Of a stretch of 64,000 bases of DNA, positions 1-12,212 are shown piece after piece. Made by a program: the position numbers and the translations under genes. Numbering within the stretch: the first letter of the stretch is position 1; the number at the start of each line of letters is the position of its first letter. Under the pieces are notes generated by a model that had not been told where the DNA came from, did not search any database, and worked only from the letters and a program-made list of their open reading frames with translations. Source of the stretch: Combretum micranthum (taxonomy: Eukaryota; Streptophyta; Magnoliopsida; Myrtales; Combretaceae); assembly GCA_024138025.1 (NCBI GenBank), contig JAMXBD010000169.1, positions 434,001 through 498,000 of the forward strand, given 5' to 3'.

Positions 1-1708
1 ATCATGACAAATCTGAATACGCCTATTTATATTGTATTTATATTATATTTGCATTTTTAACTTATCTATATTATATTTATTTAGTCTATAAATGAGTAAA
101 ATTATCGTTTTTTCAGTTGTATTTATTTTCTGATAAACGTTTGTTTAAAAAGAATAAAAATGTTATGTCAAAATGATCAGAATATGATAAAACAAAAAGA
201 CTTTACAATTCTTTGAGCTTTGGAAGTTTTCCAAACCTAACTAAACAAAAAGTTCATGGTGAATTACAAATACAACCTTTTCTACATTTAAAAATAAAAA
301 TTTACATCGTAAATTCTATAAAAAGTGTATTTTAAATCTTATTTTATTATTTTACCATTACATAAAATATTGTAGAATGCTTTTTTTTTTCTAAATAGCA
401 AAATAGTTAATTAAAGGGCCTAATGTTTTTTTTTTTTTAAGGGTTAATGCCACAAATGGTATCTAAACTTTCACAAAATATGTAATTAGATATGTACCTA
501 AAAGAACTTCTTATGTAGATTAACAATACCTCTATTAAGTTTTTTTAAGTACTAAATTGATCAATTTTAATGTTTTTTATGCACTAAATTAATCAATTTT
601 AAAATTCGAATACTTAATTATATAATTTACTAAAATTCAACTATCATTCGTAACATTATCCCCTTCTTTTAAAGATCTAAAGGATAATGTTAAATTGATA
701 TATGGCAATATATAGCTTTCATATCTATGCATTTAGACCATCCATCTTTGAAATTGATGAGGTAAATTGATCCAAACAAAGAACCTAAATCCAGCCTACT
801 GTAATAAGGTAATATTTTATCATGATTAAGAAAATTCCTTTTGAGAAAGGATTAATGTCATGCTTGATACTAGAATTTAGTTAATTTATAATTAATTATT
901 TAAAATTTAAAAGTGTTAATTTATTTATGGACGAACTTTTCAAGTGCATTTATAGTAACTAAATAAGATAGTTAGAGTTTAGATACTGAATTGATGCTTT
1001 TAGATATTAAGTCTTTAATTGTAAATATTGATAAAATTGAGGTACATGTGATAATTAATTACCTTTGAAGATAATATAGTACTTAAAAAAAAATTTGGGT
1101 AATGCTTATTGAAATGTATTCGTTTGACTTCTATCACTCTGAACTCAAAATTCACACTATATATTAGATTAGTTCATATATAATTAGTTATTATGAGGCT
1201 ATTTCAAATTCCTTATGTGTAAAAACATTGGTATTAAAAATAAATCATGGGTTAAGAAAATCAAATCGAGAAAAATATTGAAGTTTTATGGTTTATTGGA
1301 AAAAAAATATACTAAATCATAAAATTTAGAAAAGGTAATACAGTTTATTATGTCCCTTGATTGTAGAACTATCTTGTCGATGGAAAGACATTATAGACTT
1401 AAAGGAGGACAAAGGGTCCTTAGTGTTTGCGTGCAAGCATTTATACATGAAATCGAGCTTTATACTCTTTGGTAGAAGTAGCCAGAAATGTCCAACAAAA
1501 GCAAATTACTAACAGAAATTGGAGAAATAGAAAAATAATACGCAAGCCTTTCCTTTCACACTTGTCATTGCCATGTGATCTGTCACAGAATTTGCTTTCC
1601 GGTTGGCGAATTCTAGCCTTACTTCCTCAAAGCAAGATGGTAGTGTCTCCCAGCAAAACAGAGTGCCATGGAACTATTTATTTAAAGTAGCAGCTGCCCA
1701 TTGGTGGA
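1..1708. other. AT-rich intergenic sequence, no gene seen
   Basis: Noncoding sequence with poly-T runs and short AT-rich repeats. The two short overlapping open frames near 1470-1830 run into the flanking LTR and resemble no protein family I know. The stretch at about 1540-1700 is less AT-rich and abuts the gypsy LTR, so it is probably the old insertion target. No RNA gene is visible. Confidence 0.6.
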
Positions 1709-3334
1709 TGTCGGATCCAACAAATATATATTCCTACTCTAAATATTCATATAACTTATATATAATAGTAAGTAGGATCGAATTTATAGAAATTGGTAAA
1801 ACTTATTTTTATTTGAGAATTAGATGAAAAAAAATAATTATATCATAAGCAATTAAATAAAATTCAAGAATTAATTCAATATCAAGGTATTCCTAACCAA
1901 AAGTGTCACTACAGCTCAGATTAAAGAATTGATCATTGATACAAAGATTTATGTTCTTTATCTTGGGTAAATTGGTTATGGATGTTAACAAGCTCTAACA
2001 ACCAATCTCTCCTTAGTTTTTTAATAATCAAAATAGGCTCTTTGATTATTTCTCTTATTGATTAAACAACTATAAACAAACTCTTAAGGTTTAATCTATC
2101 AATAGCATGAAGAACAAAAGAGATCACCAATTCACGCCAACAAATCATAAGAAGATCTATTTAGACCAAACTATATATCCTCGTAACACAAATTAATTAT
2201 CTATCATATAATTGATCCTGTTATTATGTCACACAAATTAGAACAATCAAATAATTACGGATTCATCATTCTAATTGACAATATATTATCTTGTTAACTG
2301 AGCAAATGGATCCTAATTTGTATCAATCAAACAAGATAACAATAACAAAACATTCAGAAGATATATAAATATCCAATTGCAAAGAATAGAACAATATAAA
2401 TCAATTAAATCTCACAATTCTTGAAGAACCAAAACCCATAACAATCCTTTTGCTAGAAATTAGGGACTTAGCTACTCATCTCCATAAAAGTCTCTCTCTC
2501 ATTCTAAGGTTTTTCAAATGTTTTTGGAATGAATAATCAGATTTGCCCCGAAATATTCTTATAGAATAAAAGTTGGAATTTCATCCGTCAGAACAAAGAG
2601 CGGCAGGTTCCTTCTGTATGTCGCCGGTCTACATTGCCGATGTTCAATGTTGAATTAAATCCGAGAAGAAAATGACACTGCCAACTTTCATTGTACATAG
2701 GTGTCTATGCCGATAACCTTGAATTTGACTTAGTCGGCAAACATTGATTGCAATAAAAGGCTAGTATTGCTATCTGCTATCAAATGGCGACGTTTAAGTG
2801 ATGTTAAGGCAACTTTAAAGATTTTGCTACTGTGCACGTTCAATGCTGGCCACACGTTGGCGGCCTTTATCTCCCAATGGCTGATGTATGTTGTTAAACA
2901 TTAAACGCTGATGTGATTTTGATTAAGGCTGGTGGTATAGTTGACAGCTTTAATGTTTTTTATTTTGTGGTCAAGCAAGGCCAGCTCAAAGTTGGCGACG
3001 TAAATTCCAAATTTGACAGCGTACAGGTCTATTAATGAAGGTTGATGTTTTCTATTTCAAAGCCAGCTATGTTTTTTCTGTTTAAGTCAATGTTGAAGTC
3101 TTTCATAATGAAGGTCGGTTGCTTTGAATCATATTTTGGCCAGCTTACATTTTTCTATGTCTTTGATTACACAAATCTTCTTTAATTTGCTTGTATTTGT
3201 AATCTAATTTCTTCAAAAACGTGAAATATCACAATTTAGCCTAATTAAGTACCAATTCATGTTGATTTCTATAAAAATCAATAACAATTAAGCATAATTC
3301 ACATAATAAAATTGAGTATAATGTGTCTTTATCA
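1709..3334 (-). repeat. 3' LTR of the gypsy element (complete)
   Basis: The LTR begins with TG at 1709 (TGTCGGATCCAAC) and ends with CA at 3334 (GTGTCTTTATCA), about 1626 bp. Its first 1.3 kb aligns throughout with 10195-12212 once the hAT-like insertion there is removed. Divergence by substitutions and small indels is obvious, so the insertion is old. The inner end is followed directly by the degenerate polypurine tract. The last 300 bp have no partner in the right LTR. Confidence 0.85.
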
Positions 3335-3372
3335 AATCTCCTGTACTTGAACTTTTGCATGTCCTCAAGCAA
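3335..3372 (-). other. Degenerate polypurine tract of the gypsy element
   Basis: On the minus strand this reads GCTTGAGGACATGCAAAAG and then AAGTACAGGAGATT directly before the LTR start TGATAAAGAC. In Athila/Tat elements the matching site is a G-rich tract followed by TTTGATA. Position and context fit, but the G-run is eroded. Confidence 0.6.
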
Positions 3373-4751
3373 ATAAATTAAACCAATAGAGAAATTTGTC
3401 ATAGATTGTACAAATTTTCACTTTCATAATTTCAAGCATCTTCTCTAGATTATAACTTGCATTGCTAGTGCCTACTACTCTAACCAGACTAGTTACATGT
3501 AATTAGATTACCCTATTCAAAATTCAGTAGCTAATCTAGATAAAACAAACCTTAATCCAAGTGTTTAACAAAATAACCTTTTGTTCAAAAGTAAATACTC
3601 AATCCAGTAAGGAAAAACACCCATTTAAACTTCATTGGACATTATCAGGCATATAGTACTAGCAATACTGAGTGAAATCATGTAGTATCTACTACTTTCC
3701 TAGATTTTCTCCCTTTTCATTATAACTCCTCTTTCACTTGGTACTTTAGCATTCATTTTCTTTTGATTCATACAAGCACACATACCTTTTTTTTTTTAAC
3801 CAAAGTTCAAGAATTGAACTTTTGCCTTTCCTTCCTTCTCGTTATAGTAAGTTTATTGAGCTAGTACATCCCGGGCTCATCACCCAAATGATTAGGTTTT
3901 AAAGGGACCCCTACGGACTCTTTCTCACTCCAACATTCAAGTTTGAATACTCTTGACTCAACTAACTGAGTCAATACAGTAAAGGTCATGCTTGTTTCTT
4001 TCTTTTCTTTTGAATACTATATCAAGATTAAGACATTTTTATAAAGAATCACTAAGCAAAAAGTTTCATCTACCTCTTTCATCAAGTGCTGAAAAGTTGT
4101 CAAAATAATTCAAAAGAGTATATACAGGTTAACTTTTTCCTAGAAGTAGACTTTTTTATTTTCCACTTAAGGACTCGACTTACTCTCAAACTTTCAATCC
4201 TAAAGCTAAATACAAGGTAAATTTATTCCCTAAAGATTTTGCTACTTAATTTCAACTAAGTATTCTAATCACAATAGTAAGTGAGTAAGACACCTAAGCA
4301 AGTCAATTTCATATTTGTACAGATGTTATTAACAATAGTTAGCATAATCTCTAGATTTCATGAAATTTTTTAAAAATTTGGCCAAAAATATTTGCCATAT
4401 AATACTTAAGGATAAATAATTCAAAGTGTGGGTCAACAATTTAACTTAGATATAATAGATTTTCAATCAATTCAACAATTCAGACATTAGTAGATAGATA
4501 TACTCAATTCTTCATTCTCTACATCATATCATCCTTTCCCTCATACTTAAATTGAATAGTATCCTCACTATTCCTAATTCAGCTCAAGACAGGAAAGAAA
4601 TAAAGATAAAACAAGAGGAATAGCGGTACTTCCCTAGTTTAACATTTGAAGTGACTGGAGTTTCAACCCTTACAAGACAAGAGAGAAAGGAGTCTTCATA
4701 CCCTATTTGCAGCAAAGCAAAAGAGAAAACAAACAAAACAAAACTACTTTT
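3373..4751. other. Noncoding spacer between integrase relic and 3' LTR
   Basis: About 1.4 kb with no open frame of note on either strand. In Athila elements an env-like gene can sit here, but nothing with a signal peptide or transmembrane segment is readable. The sequence is CT-rich on the plus strand in places, as expected for the 3' untranslated part of a minus-strand element. Confidence 0.5.
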
Positions 4752-6061
4752 TTATTAAGCGTGGGTTGTCTCCCGTGGAGCGCTTTTCTTTAATGTCTTT
4801 TGCTAGACGTTGTTGCCCTCAATTGTAATCAAGACATTTTAAACTGGCTTCTTCAACATTATACACTGGAAAGACTTCATGGACAGGTTTCAAGCGATGA
4901 CCATTAACGTTAAACATTTTACGAGTTTCAAGGCTTTGAATCTCAACTGCACCATGAGGAAAAATATTAGTAACAACAAAAGGTCCAACCCACCTAGATC
5001 TAAATTAACTAAGAAATAATTTCAATCGAGAATGGTAAAGTAAAACTTTTTTATCAATAGAAAAATTTTTCCTGGAAATCAATTTGATCAATGAAAAAAG
5101 CTTTGTCTTTTTTGTAAATTTTTGTATTTTTATAAGCATCATTTTAGATTTCCCAAGTTCTGCAATTGAAATTTCCTTTGTTCATCCTACTTCATCCAGT
5201 CTCATAGATCTCTTTACAACCCAATGTACCCAATGTTCCGATTCAACAGGAAGATGAAATGGCTTGCCAAATACAGATGATAAGGAAACTTACCTATAGG
5301 GTCTTATAAGTTGTTCAATAGGCCACAATGCATCATCAAGGCCTCATACTTCAGTTTTTCCTATTTAGATTGACAATCTTTTTCAAGAATGGACTTGATT
5401 TCTATGTTTGTTACCTCAGCCACTCCATTAGTTTGTGGATGATATGTTATAGTAGTGCGTGCGTGAGTGACTTTGTATTTTTCTTTAATTAAGCTTCCAC
5501 CATTTTATTGCAAAAATAAATGCCACTGTCACTGAATAGTTCTTGGCATCCCGAACCTAGCAAAAGTAATGAGATTTGACAAATCTACAACAACTTAGCA
5601 TCATTAGTTCAGATAGCTTTATCTTCTACCCACTTTGATATATAATCCATAGCAAGAAGAAATAAGTATTACCAAAAGAAGGAAGAAAAGGACCCATAAA
5701 AATCCATACCCTAAACATAAAAAATTTCACAAACAAAATAGGGGTAAGTGGTATTTGGATCTCTGTCCTAAATTTCTAACTTTTTGGCATCTCTCACAAG
5801 ATTTACAGAACATGTAAGAATCACAAAACAGAGAAGGCCAAAACAATCCACACTCTAATATCTTGTGAGCCATTCACTTAGGACCAAAATGTCCTCCACA
5901 TGCATAGGAATGACAAAATTGCAAAACTGAAAGAACATCCTCTTGAGAAATATATCTTCTAATAATTTGATCAGAACAATGCTTCCATAAATAAGGGTCA
6001 TCCCAAACACAGTACTTAGCATCACTTTTAATTTTATCTTTTTGAGCTCTAAACAAATCAC
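4752..6061 (-). pseudogene. Integrase region of gypsy pol (broken)
   Basis: Minus-strand translation gives scattered but clear integrase pieces. A zinc-binding HHCC region lies at about 5780-5930, with HSYACGGHFGPK followed in another frame by WPSLFCDSYMFCKSCERC. Core-domain remnants at about 5380-5480 include THARTTITYHPQTNGVAE, which carries the region around the catalytic Glu. The C-terminal part, readable at about 4860-5000, has [19 protein letters not shown] and VNGHRLKP, a signature of Athila/Tat integrases. The frame closes near 4752. Numerous stops and frame changes rule out a functional protein. The order after RNase H is the Ty3/gypsy order. Confidence 0.8.
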
Positions 6062-6099
6062 TTGGTAATGTTCTAGTAACTAAATAGTTAACAATACGA

Positions 6100-7500
6100 A
6101 ATGCTAGGATTTTATCTTTTGAACAAAAAAGAGATGCTCATATGGGAAATCATCTTGCAATGGTGTTGGCTCTTCACTTGTAGGTATTCTACTAAGGTGT
6201 CTGCAACCATGTTTCTATACCTTTTCTATTGCGTATCTCTAAATCAAACTCTTGTAATAAGTATCCATCTGATAAGTCTTGGTTTCGCTCCCTTCTTTGA
6301 GAGCAAGTACTTGAGAACTACATGGTCAGAATACATAATCACTTTAGTGCCAAAATAAGAACGGAATTTTTTAAAGCAAAAACAATAGCTAAAAGTTCTT
6401 TTTCCATTGTTTAATAATTGCATTATGCACTATCAAGTGTTCTTGAAGCATACTATATGGCATGAGGAGCTTTTCTAACCCTTTGGCCAGGAAAACACCA
6501 ATAGCATGATTGCTTGCATCACATATTATATCGAAAGGGAGGTTCCAATCAAGTGGTTTGAAATTGGTGCGGAAGTCAACTTTTCCTTCAATTTGTCAAA
6601 AGCATGCTTGCAATTCATCAAACTCAAATGCCACATCTTTTTGAAACAATCTATGTAGAGTGATCTTGGAAAAATCCTTGATAAAGCATATATAGAAACT
6701 TGCGCCTCCAAGAAAAACGAACTTCCTGTACATTTACGGGTAAGGCAAGGATTTAATCACTTCTATTTTAGCTTTATCTACTTCAAGTCCCCTAGAAGAT
6801 ACAACATGACCCAGAATAAGACCTTGATCAACCATAAAATGACACTTTTCATAGTTTAGAACAAGGTTTTTTCTATGTATCTTTTAAGCACTTTTGTAAG
6901 GTTAGCCAAACATGAATCAAAGTATTACCATAGATATTAATCATCCATAAAAACCTCTATGATATTCTCACATAATTTGAAAATATACTAACCACACACC
7001 TTTGAAATGTGGCAGGAGCGTTGCAAAGTCCAAATGGCATCCTTCGATATGCAAAAGTTCCAAATGGGCATGTGAAGGTGGTTTTCTCTGATCTTCAGTG
7101 CAATTGAATTTGATGAACACCTGAATAGCCTTCAAGACAACAATAAAGAGATGACTACTAATCATTTAAGCATCTGATCAATAAAGGAAAAGGGAAATGA
7201 TCTTTTCTAGTTGATGCACTTAACTTCATAATCAACACAAACTCTCCATCCATTTTGAACACGAGTAGGTACCAACTCACCATCAAATTTTCTATCACAA
7301 TTAAGCCCGATTTCTTAGGAGTAACTTGAATTGGACTTACCCATTTACTATCAGAAATTAGATAACCATTCCAGCATCGAGAAGTTTCAAGATCTCTTTC
7401 TTTACCACTTCCATCATAGGTGGATTTAATCGCGCTGGACTTCTCTTGAAGCCTTGCAATTTTCCTCCAGTAATATCTTATGCATGCATGTGGAAGGGCT
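6100..7500 (-). pseudogene. Reverse transcriptase-RNase H region of gypsy pol (broken)
   Basis: Reverse transcriptase begins near 7450 on the minus strand with ARLNPPMMEVVKKEILKLLD, followed by NGWRVCVDY near 7240. The catalytic metal-binding block survives near 6940-6965 as IEVFMDD, a variant of the usual Y-x-DD box. RNase H remnants follow at about 6380-6480, including HAIGVFLAKG. Several stops and at least five frame changes break the domain. Ty1/copia is excluded because integrase lies downstream of RNase H here. Confidence 0.8.
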
Positions 7501-7670
7501 CAATCCTTTAATATCAGCTATGGTTCATCTAGCGGCTTCTTTGTACTCTCTGAGCACCCGAATTAGCTTTTCTATTTCTAAAACGCTCAATTTGTTGGAG
7601 ACTATCACTGCAAGAGTTTTTTTTTCTTCTAGAAAAATGTCCTTTAAATGATCTAGCAAGGGTTTCAATT

Positions 7671-8250
7671 CTAACTTTGGTACCTATACAACAGAAGGAA
7701 GAAGTTTTGTATTAGAAGAGGCAATTCAATGTAAGACACACCATACCTTACAAGCCTTAATGATTCCAATTCATAAACTGTGTCCTGTAAGTTAGGGGAT
7801 ATCACAAACTTCTTTTCAATTTTTCTCAATGCATCAACTGTGAGACTCCTATCAAGTGCAATTTTCAACTTATCATCATTTAGCAATTCAAATGTTTTTT
7901 TGTGCTAATAGGTCAATAATATCCATAATAAAACAGGAGAGACATCACTAGGATATTTCATGGCATCATAAATATTAAATTTAATAATATCACCATCAAA
8001 TTCCATAATAAGTGTACCATCATGTGCATCAATTTTTGTCCTAGATATCTTAAGAAATGGTCTCCCTAATAAAATCAATGATGAAATAAGAGAATCATCA
8101 TTTTCCATGTCAGGAATATAAAAATCAGCAGGGAAAGCCATCCCATTAACTTGCACTAAAACATCTTCTAAAACACTTTCAGGGCAAAAATTAGACCTAT
8201 TAGCAAGTTGAATAATCACATGTGTCCTTTAATGGAACAACATTGAAGTA
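7671..8250 (-). pseudogene. Aspartic protease region of gypsy pol (broken)
   Basis: A 104-codon open stretch at 7905-8219 reads VLVQVNGMAFPADFYIPDME, then LILLGRPFLKISRTKIDAHD, then MEFDGDIIKFNIYDAMKYPS. This block follows the catalytic Asp in Athila/Tat retropepsins. A further open stretch at 7671-7886 leads towards reverse transcriptase. The DTG-type active-site Asp is expected upstream near 8270, where the reading is broken. The region is not in one frame with gag or RT. Confidence 0.75.
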
Positions 8251-8365
8251 CTAATAAACAGATAGAGGCATGACATTGATTGAATCTCCTAAATCACACA
8301 TGGCTTTTGCAATTCCAACATTTCTTATTTTACAAGGAATGGTAAACATACCTGGATCCTTGCAT

Positions 8366-9990
8366 TTAGGAGGAAGCTTCCTTTAAAGGACATTGAACAT
8401 TTTTACCTACACTTATCTTCTCATTACTCTTCAGCTTTTTCTTGTTAGTGTACAATTCTTTAAAAAAATTAGCATAGCAAGGTACTTGTTTAATTGCATT
8501 GAGTAAAGGAATATTTACCTCAACTTTGCGAAAGGTCTCAAGAATCTCCTTTTCTTCCTCTTCTTTCTTAGACTTTATTAATGCATAAGGAAAAAGAGGT
8601 GCTGTTACCAGTGCTTTAGGTGGTTTAGTTGTAGGTCTTCCAATTTGATTGTCTAGATGGTTTGGAGTCACTACCTCTTTTTTAGTCTCTTCATCTAAAT
8701 TGTTTCGGTTTGCTTTCTTGTTGGGTTCCTACAATTCCTTTCCACTTCTCAAAGTAATTGTATTAGCACTTTGATTTGGATTAGTAATTGTCTGAGAAGG
8801 CAATTTACCTTGAGATTCTAACCTATTCGTGGAAGATGCAAGCTGACTTACCTGATTCTCTGAACTTTGAATGCTCAACTTTGTCTCATCCCGAAATTGT
8901 TTTGTGTAAATAGCAAGTGATTTTACAATTTCCTTAAGAGATATACCTGGACTTGAAGAAGATTGCGGTGCTGGATTTGATGGCCTTGGCTGATACCATT
9001 GAAAATTTTGTGGTCTAGCTCCATAACTGACGTTAAGATGGTCCTTCCATCTAGGGTTATAAGTGTTTGAATAAGGATCATATTTCCTCTCTGGTAGTCC
9101 TGAAAATTCTCCTACTGCATTAACATGCTCATGGGAGTCATCTTGGAGTGTAGGACACATATCAGTGGAATGACCAGAAGTAGTAAATATGCTACATGCT
9201 TTCATTTGTTGTGCATTTCCTAAAGCCATTTGCTGAACAAGAGGGGTTAGATTAGAAATTTGATGTTCAAAGTTAGAAACACTTACCTCATTCACCTTCC
9301 TTGAAGAGGAATAATGTTGAAATCCAAATTGTTGTGAATTCGCAACCATGATGGAAATCAATTTCCTAGCCTGACCATGCGTTTTATTCACTATAGCACC
9401 TCCATTAGCTACATCCACCATCTTCCTCTCCGTTGGTAGCAATCCTTTTTAAAAGTATTGAATAAGGACTTGTTCAGATATCCCATGATGTGGACCACTT
9501 GCACATAATTGCTTTAACCTCTCCCAGTACTCATGAAGATTCTCTGTGTCCCTCTATTTAATTCCACAAATCTCCCTTCTTATGCCAGTAGCTCTTGAAG
9601 TAGGGAACAATTTATCCAGGAATAACTTAACCATATCTGTCCATGTGTTAATAGATACTGGAGGCAAATAAAATAGCTAATCCTTAGCTCTGTCTCTTAA
9701 TGAGAACAGAAAGGCACGCAATTTGATTTTCTCCTCAAATACTCCTTGCGGTCTCATGTTAGAACAAACCATATTAAATTCCTTCAGATGTTTATGAGGA
9801 TCTTCATTTTCTAGACCATGAAAACTAGGAAGCAAGCGTATCAAACTAGATTTCAACTCAAAAGGAACACTTAATTTTGGATACTGAATACACGTCGAGT
9901 CAAATCTGGCACAGCCAATTCCCTTAGTGTTCTTTCTTGATTTGTCATTTCTTCTTCTTCTTCCTTTTCAGATTCATTGGATGAATCAAC
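8366..9990 (-). pseudogene. gag of the gypsy element (broken)
   Basis: The longest open part, 8729-9442 (about 237 codons), is the C-terminal half of gag. It has one zinc knuckle in which the second Cys is replaced by Phe (C-S-I-F, then GHSTDMCPTLQ), so metal binding is doubtful. It continues with YNPRWKDHLNVSYG and a Gln/Pro-rich tail ending in TITLRSGKEL. The upstream capsid-like part at 9450-9960 carries two in-frame stops, between ICGIK and RDTENLHEYWERL and before KGLLPTERK. The stretch 8366-8671 continues towards protease. The family assignment is firm and the gene is dead. Confidence 0.8.
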
Positions 9991-10161
9991 TAAATCCAGT
10001 GCTAAGTTCAATCCGAGAGATGAAGATGTAGTAGCATCTTTTCAATGCAACTTGACTTCTTTACATAATTCCCTGGCAACTTCTTAATCTCTAGATCGTA
10101 TTAGAGTTCACCTAGAGGAGACGAACAATTCATAAAGTAGAAATAAATTTATTGTGACACA

Positions 10162-10184
10162 AATCCCTAGCAACGATGCCAAAA
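10162..10184 (-). other. Primer binding site of the gypsy element
   Basis: The minus strand reads TTTTGGCATCGTTGCTAGGG just inside the 5' LTR, about 10 nt from the LTR edge at 10195. It matches the standard plant Athila/Tat PBS (TGGCGCCGTTGCCGGGGA type) with C-to-T-like changes. This fixes the element's orientation. Confidence 0.8.
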
Positions 10185-10194
10185 AATTGGTGGG

Positions 10195-12212
10195 TGTCAA
10201 ATCCAACAAATACATATTCCTACTTTGAATATTTATATAACTTGTATATAGTAGTGAGTATGGTTGAATTCTCATGGATTAGTAAAATTTGAGAGTTAGA
10301 TGAAGAAAGGGGTGGGTGGGTGAAGTGGGAAAATGGTGGGGAAAGTTTGTGAAAAAAAAAAAAAACTAATTATATCATAAGCAATTAAGGATATGCAAAA
10401 AAACCGATGAAACCGAAACCAAAACTGTAAAACCAAGCCGAAGAATATGGTTAACCGATCCATTGGTTTCAGTTTAGGATTACGGATTTTTATTTTTTTC
10501 CAGTTTTCGGTTTCGGTTTCGGTTTCAGTTTGTAATTACAAAAAATCGATGATTAACGGTTAACCTTTTCGATATTTATAAATATATCATATATGTAATT
10601 TACATATAAATATACATATAATTTATCTATATAATATGTCTTGGATTTCGATTAAAATACTATAGTCCTATGTTTGATGGAGTTTTATTTTATTGATAAT
10701 GATACATCCAAAGGTTTGTTTTTCCCTTTTCCTTAGCATGCTTTTTTTTTTTTTTTTTTTTTTTTAGCTCTTGTATATATATAATTTAAAGGAAAAATAT
10801 ATGATAAAGGCAAAAAAATAAGGTTGTTGAAACCATTACATTAAATGGTTAAAAACCAAAAAGCGAATAAATTAACAAAATAAAATGGTTCACCATTAAG
10901 GCAATTAACCGTTTACAATGGACCGGTTAAAGATCGAAATATTAAAAAATCGATTACTACGGTTAGGTTCCACAAATAGGGCCATGGACTGGTTAACCGA
11001 TCCATGAACACCCTATAAGCAATTAAACAAAATTCAATGATTAATTCAATATCTAGGTACTTCTAACCAAAGGTCTCATTACAGCTCAGTTTAAAGAATT
11101 GATCGTTGATGCAAAGATTTTTATTCTTTATCTTAGGTAAATTGGTAATGTCCCTTAACAAGCTCTAACAACCTATATTTCCTTACTTTTTCAATAATCA
11201 AAACAGACTTTTTAATTATTTTCCTTATTGATTAAACAGCCTTAAACAAGCTCTTAGGATTTAATCTATCAATAACATAAAAATAAAAGAGATTACAAAT
11301 TCAAGCCAACAAATCATAAGATGATCTATTTAGATCATATTATATATCTTCACAATACAAATCTATTATCTACAATATAATCGATCATATTATTGTCACA
11401 CAGATTAAAACAATCGAACAATTATGGATTCATGTTTTAATTGACAATATATTATCTTACTAATTGAACAAATGGATCCTAAGTTGTATCAACCAAATAA
11501 GATAACAATAACAAAACATTTAGAAGATATATAAATACCTAATTGCAAAGAACAGAACAATATAAATCAATTAGATCATAATTGTTAAAGAACCCAAAGC
11601 CATAACAATCTTTTGGCTAGAATTTAGGCACTTAGCTATTCATCTCCATAAAACTCTCTCTCTCTTTCTAGGGTTTTTCAAATGTTTTTGGAATGAATAA
11701 TCAATCTACCCTGAAATATTCTTATAGACTAAAAATTTGAATTTCATCCATCAGAACAAAAGGCCGGCAGTTTCGCCCTGTACGCCGCTGGCCTACATTG
11801 CCAGCGTTCAATGTTGAATTAAATTCAAGAAGAAAATAATATTGGCTTTCATGCTTACGCTGCTAGCTTTCATTATACACCAGTGTCTACACCGACGGCC
11901 TTGAATTTGATTTACCCAGCGTACGTTGATTGCAATAAAAGGTTGAAATGGTTTTCTATTATAAGCTAGTAGCGTTTAAGCGATGTTGAGGCAGCTTTAA
12001 AGATTTTGCTACTCTGCACTTTCAAGGTCAATCAAATGCCACCGGCCTTTATCTCCCAGTGGTCGGTGTATGTTGTTAAACATTGAACGATGGGGTGCTT
12101 TCTGATTAAGGTTGGCGATATAGTAGGCAGCTTTAATATTTTTTATTATATGCTCAGGTAAAGCCAACTTAAAGCCGCCAACGTAAATTCCAAATTTCCT
12201 GGCATAAAACTG
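10195..12212 (-). repeat. 5' LTR of the gypsy element (truncated, carries an insertion)
   Basis: The right LTR starts with TGTCAAATCCAAC and matches the left LTR to about 12212, which corresponds to left position 3030. The remaining 300 bp of the LTR are missing and unrelated AT-rich sequence follows. Relative to the left copy it carries a 55-bp G-rich/poly-A stretch near 10308-10365 and a 630-bp hAT-like insertion at 10386-11015. The loss of the outer end removes the region where the U3 promoter would lie. Confidence 0.85.
10386..11015. mobile_element. Non-autonomous hAT-like element (MITE class) inside the gypsy LTR
   Basis: A 630-bp block is absent from the paired LTR. It is flanked by a perfect 8-bp direct repeat, TAAGCAAT (10378-10385 and 11016-11023), the TSD length of hAT transposons. 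The termini are TAAGGATATGCA and, read from the other end, TAGGGTGTTCA, an imperfect terminal inverted repeat of hAT type. Just inside both ends are CCGAAACC/GGTTAACCG-type repeats. The block has no coding capacity and contains a long poly-T run near 10742-10765. The insertion came after the retrotransposon. Confidence 0.85.

Larger units (their letters stand above)
1709..12212 (-). mobile_element. Ty3/gypsy LTR retrotransposon (Athila/Tat-like), decayed
   Basis: The element lies on the minus strand: the 3' LTR is on the left (1709-3334) and the 5' LTR on the right (10195-12212). Between them, in minus-strand order, are a PBS-like site, gag, aspartic protease, reverse transcriptase, RNase H and integrase, all with many stops and frameshifts. 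The gag zinc-knuckle context, the protease block ending in ILLGRPFL and the integrase tail with VNGHRLKP are those of the plant Athila/Tat branch of Ty3/gypsy. No env-like reading frame is visible between integrase and the 3' LTR. The 5' LTR lacks about 300 bp at its outer end, so the element has no intact pair of termini and no TSD can be read. It is not autonomous. Confidence 0.9.

Noticed and set aside
3335..4751. Possible env-like gene of an Athila element
   Set aside because: No signal peptide, transmembrane segment or long frame is readable on the minus strand between integrase and the 3' LTR.
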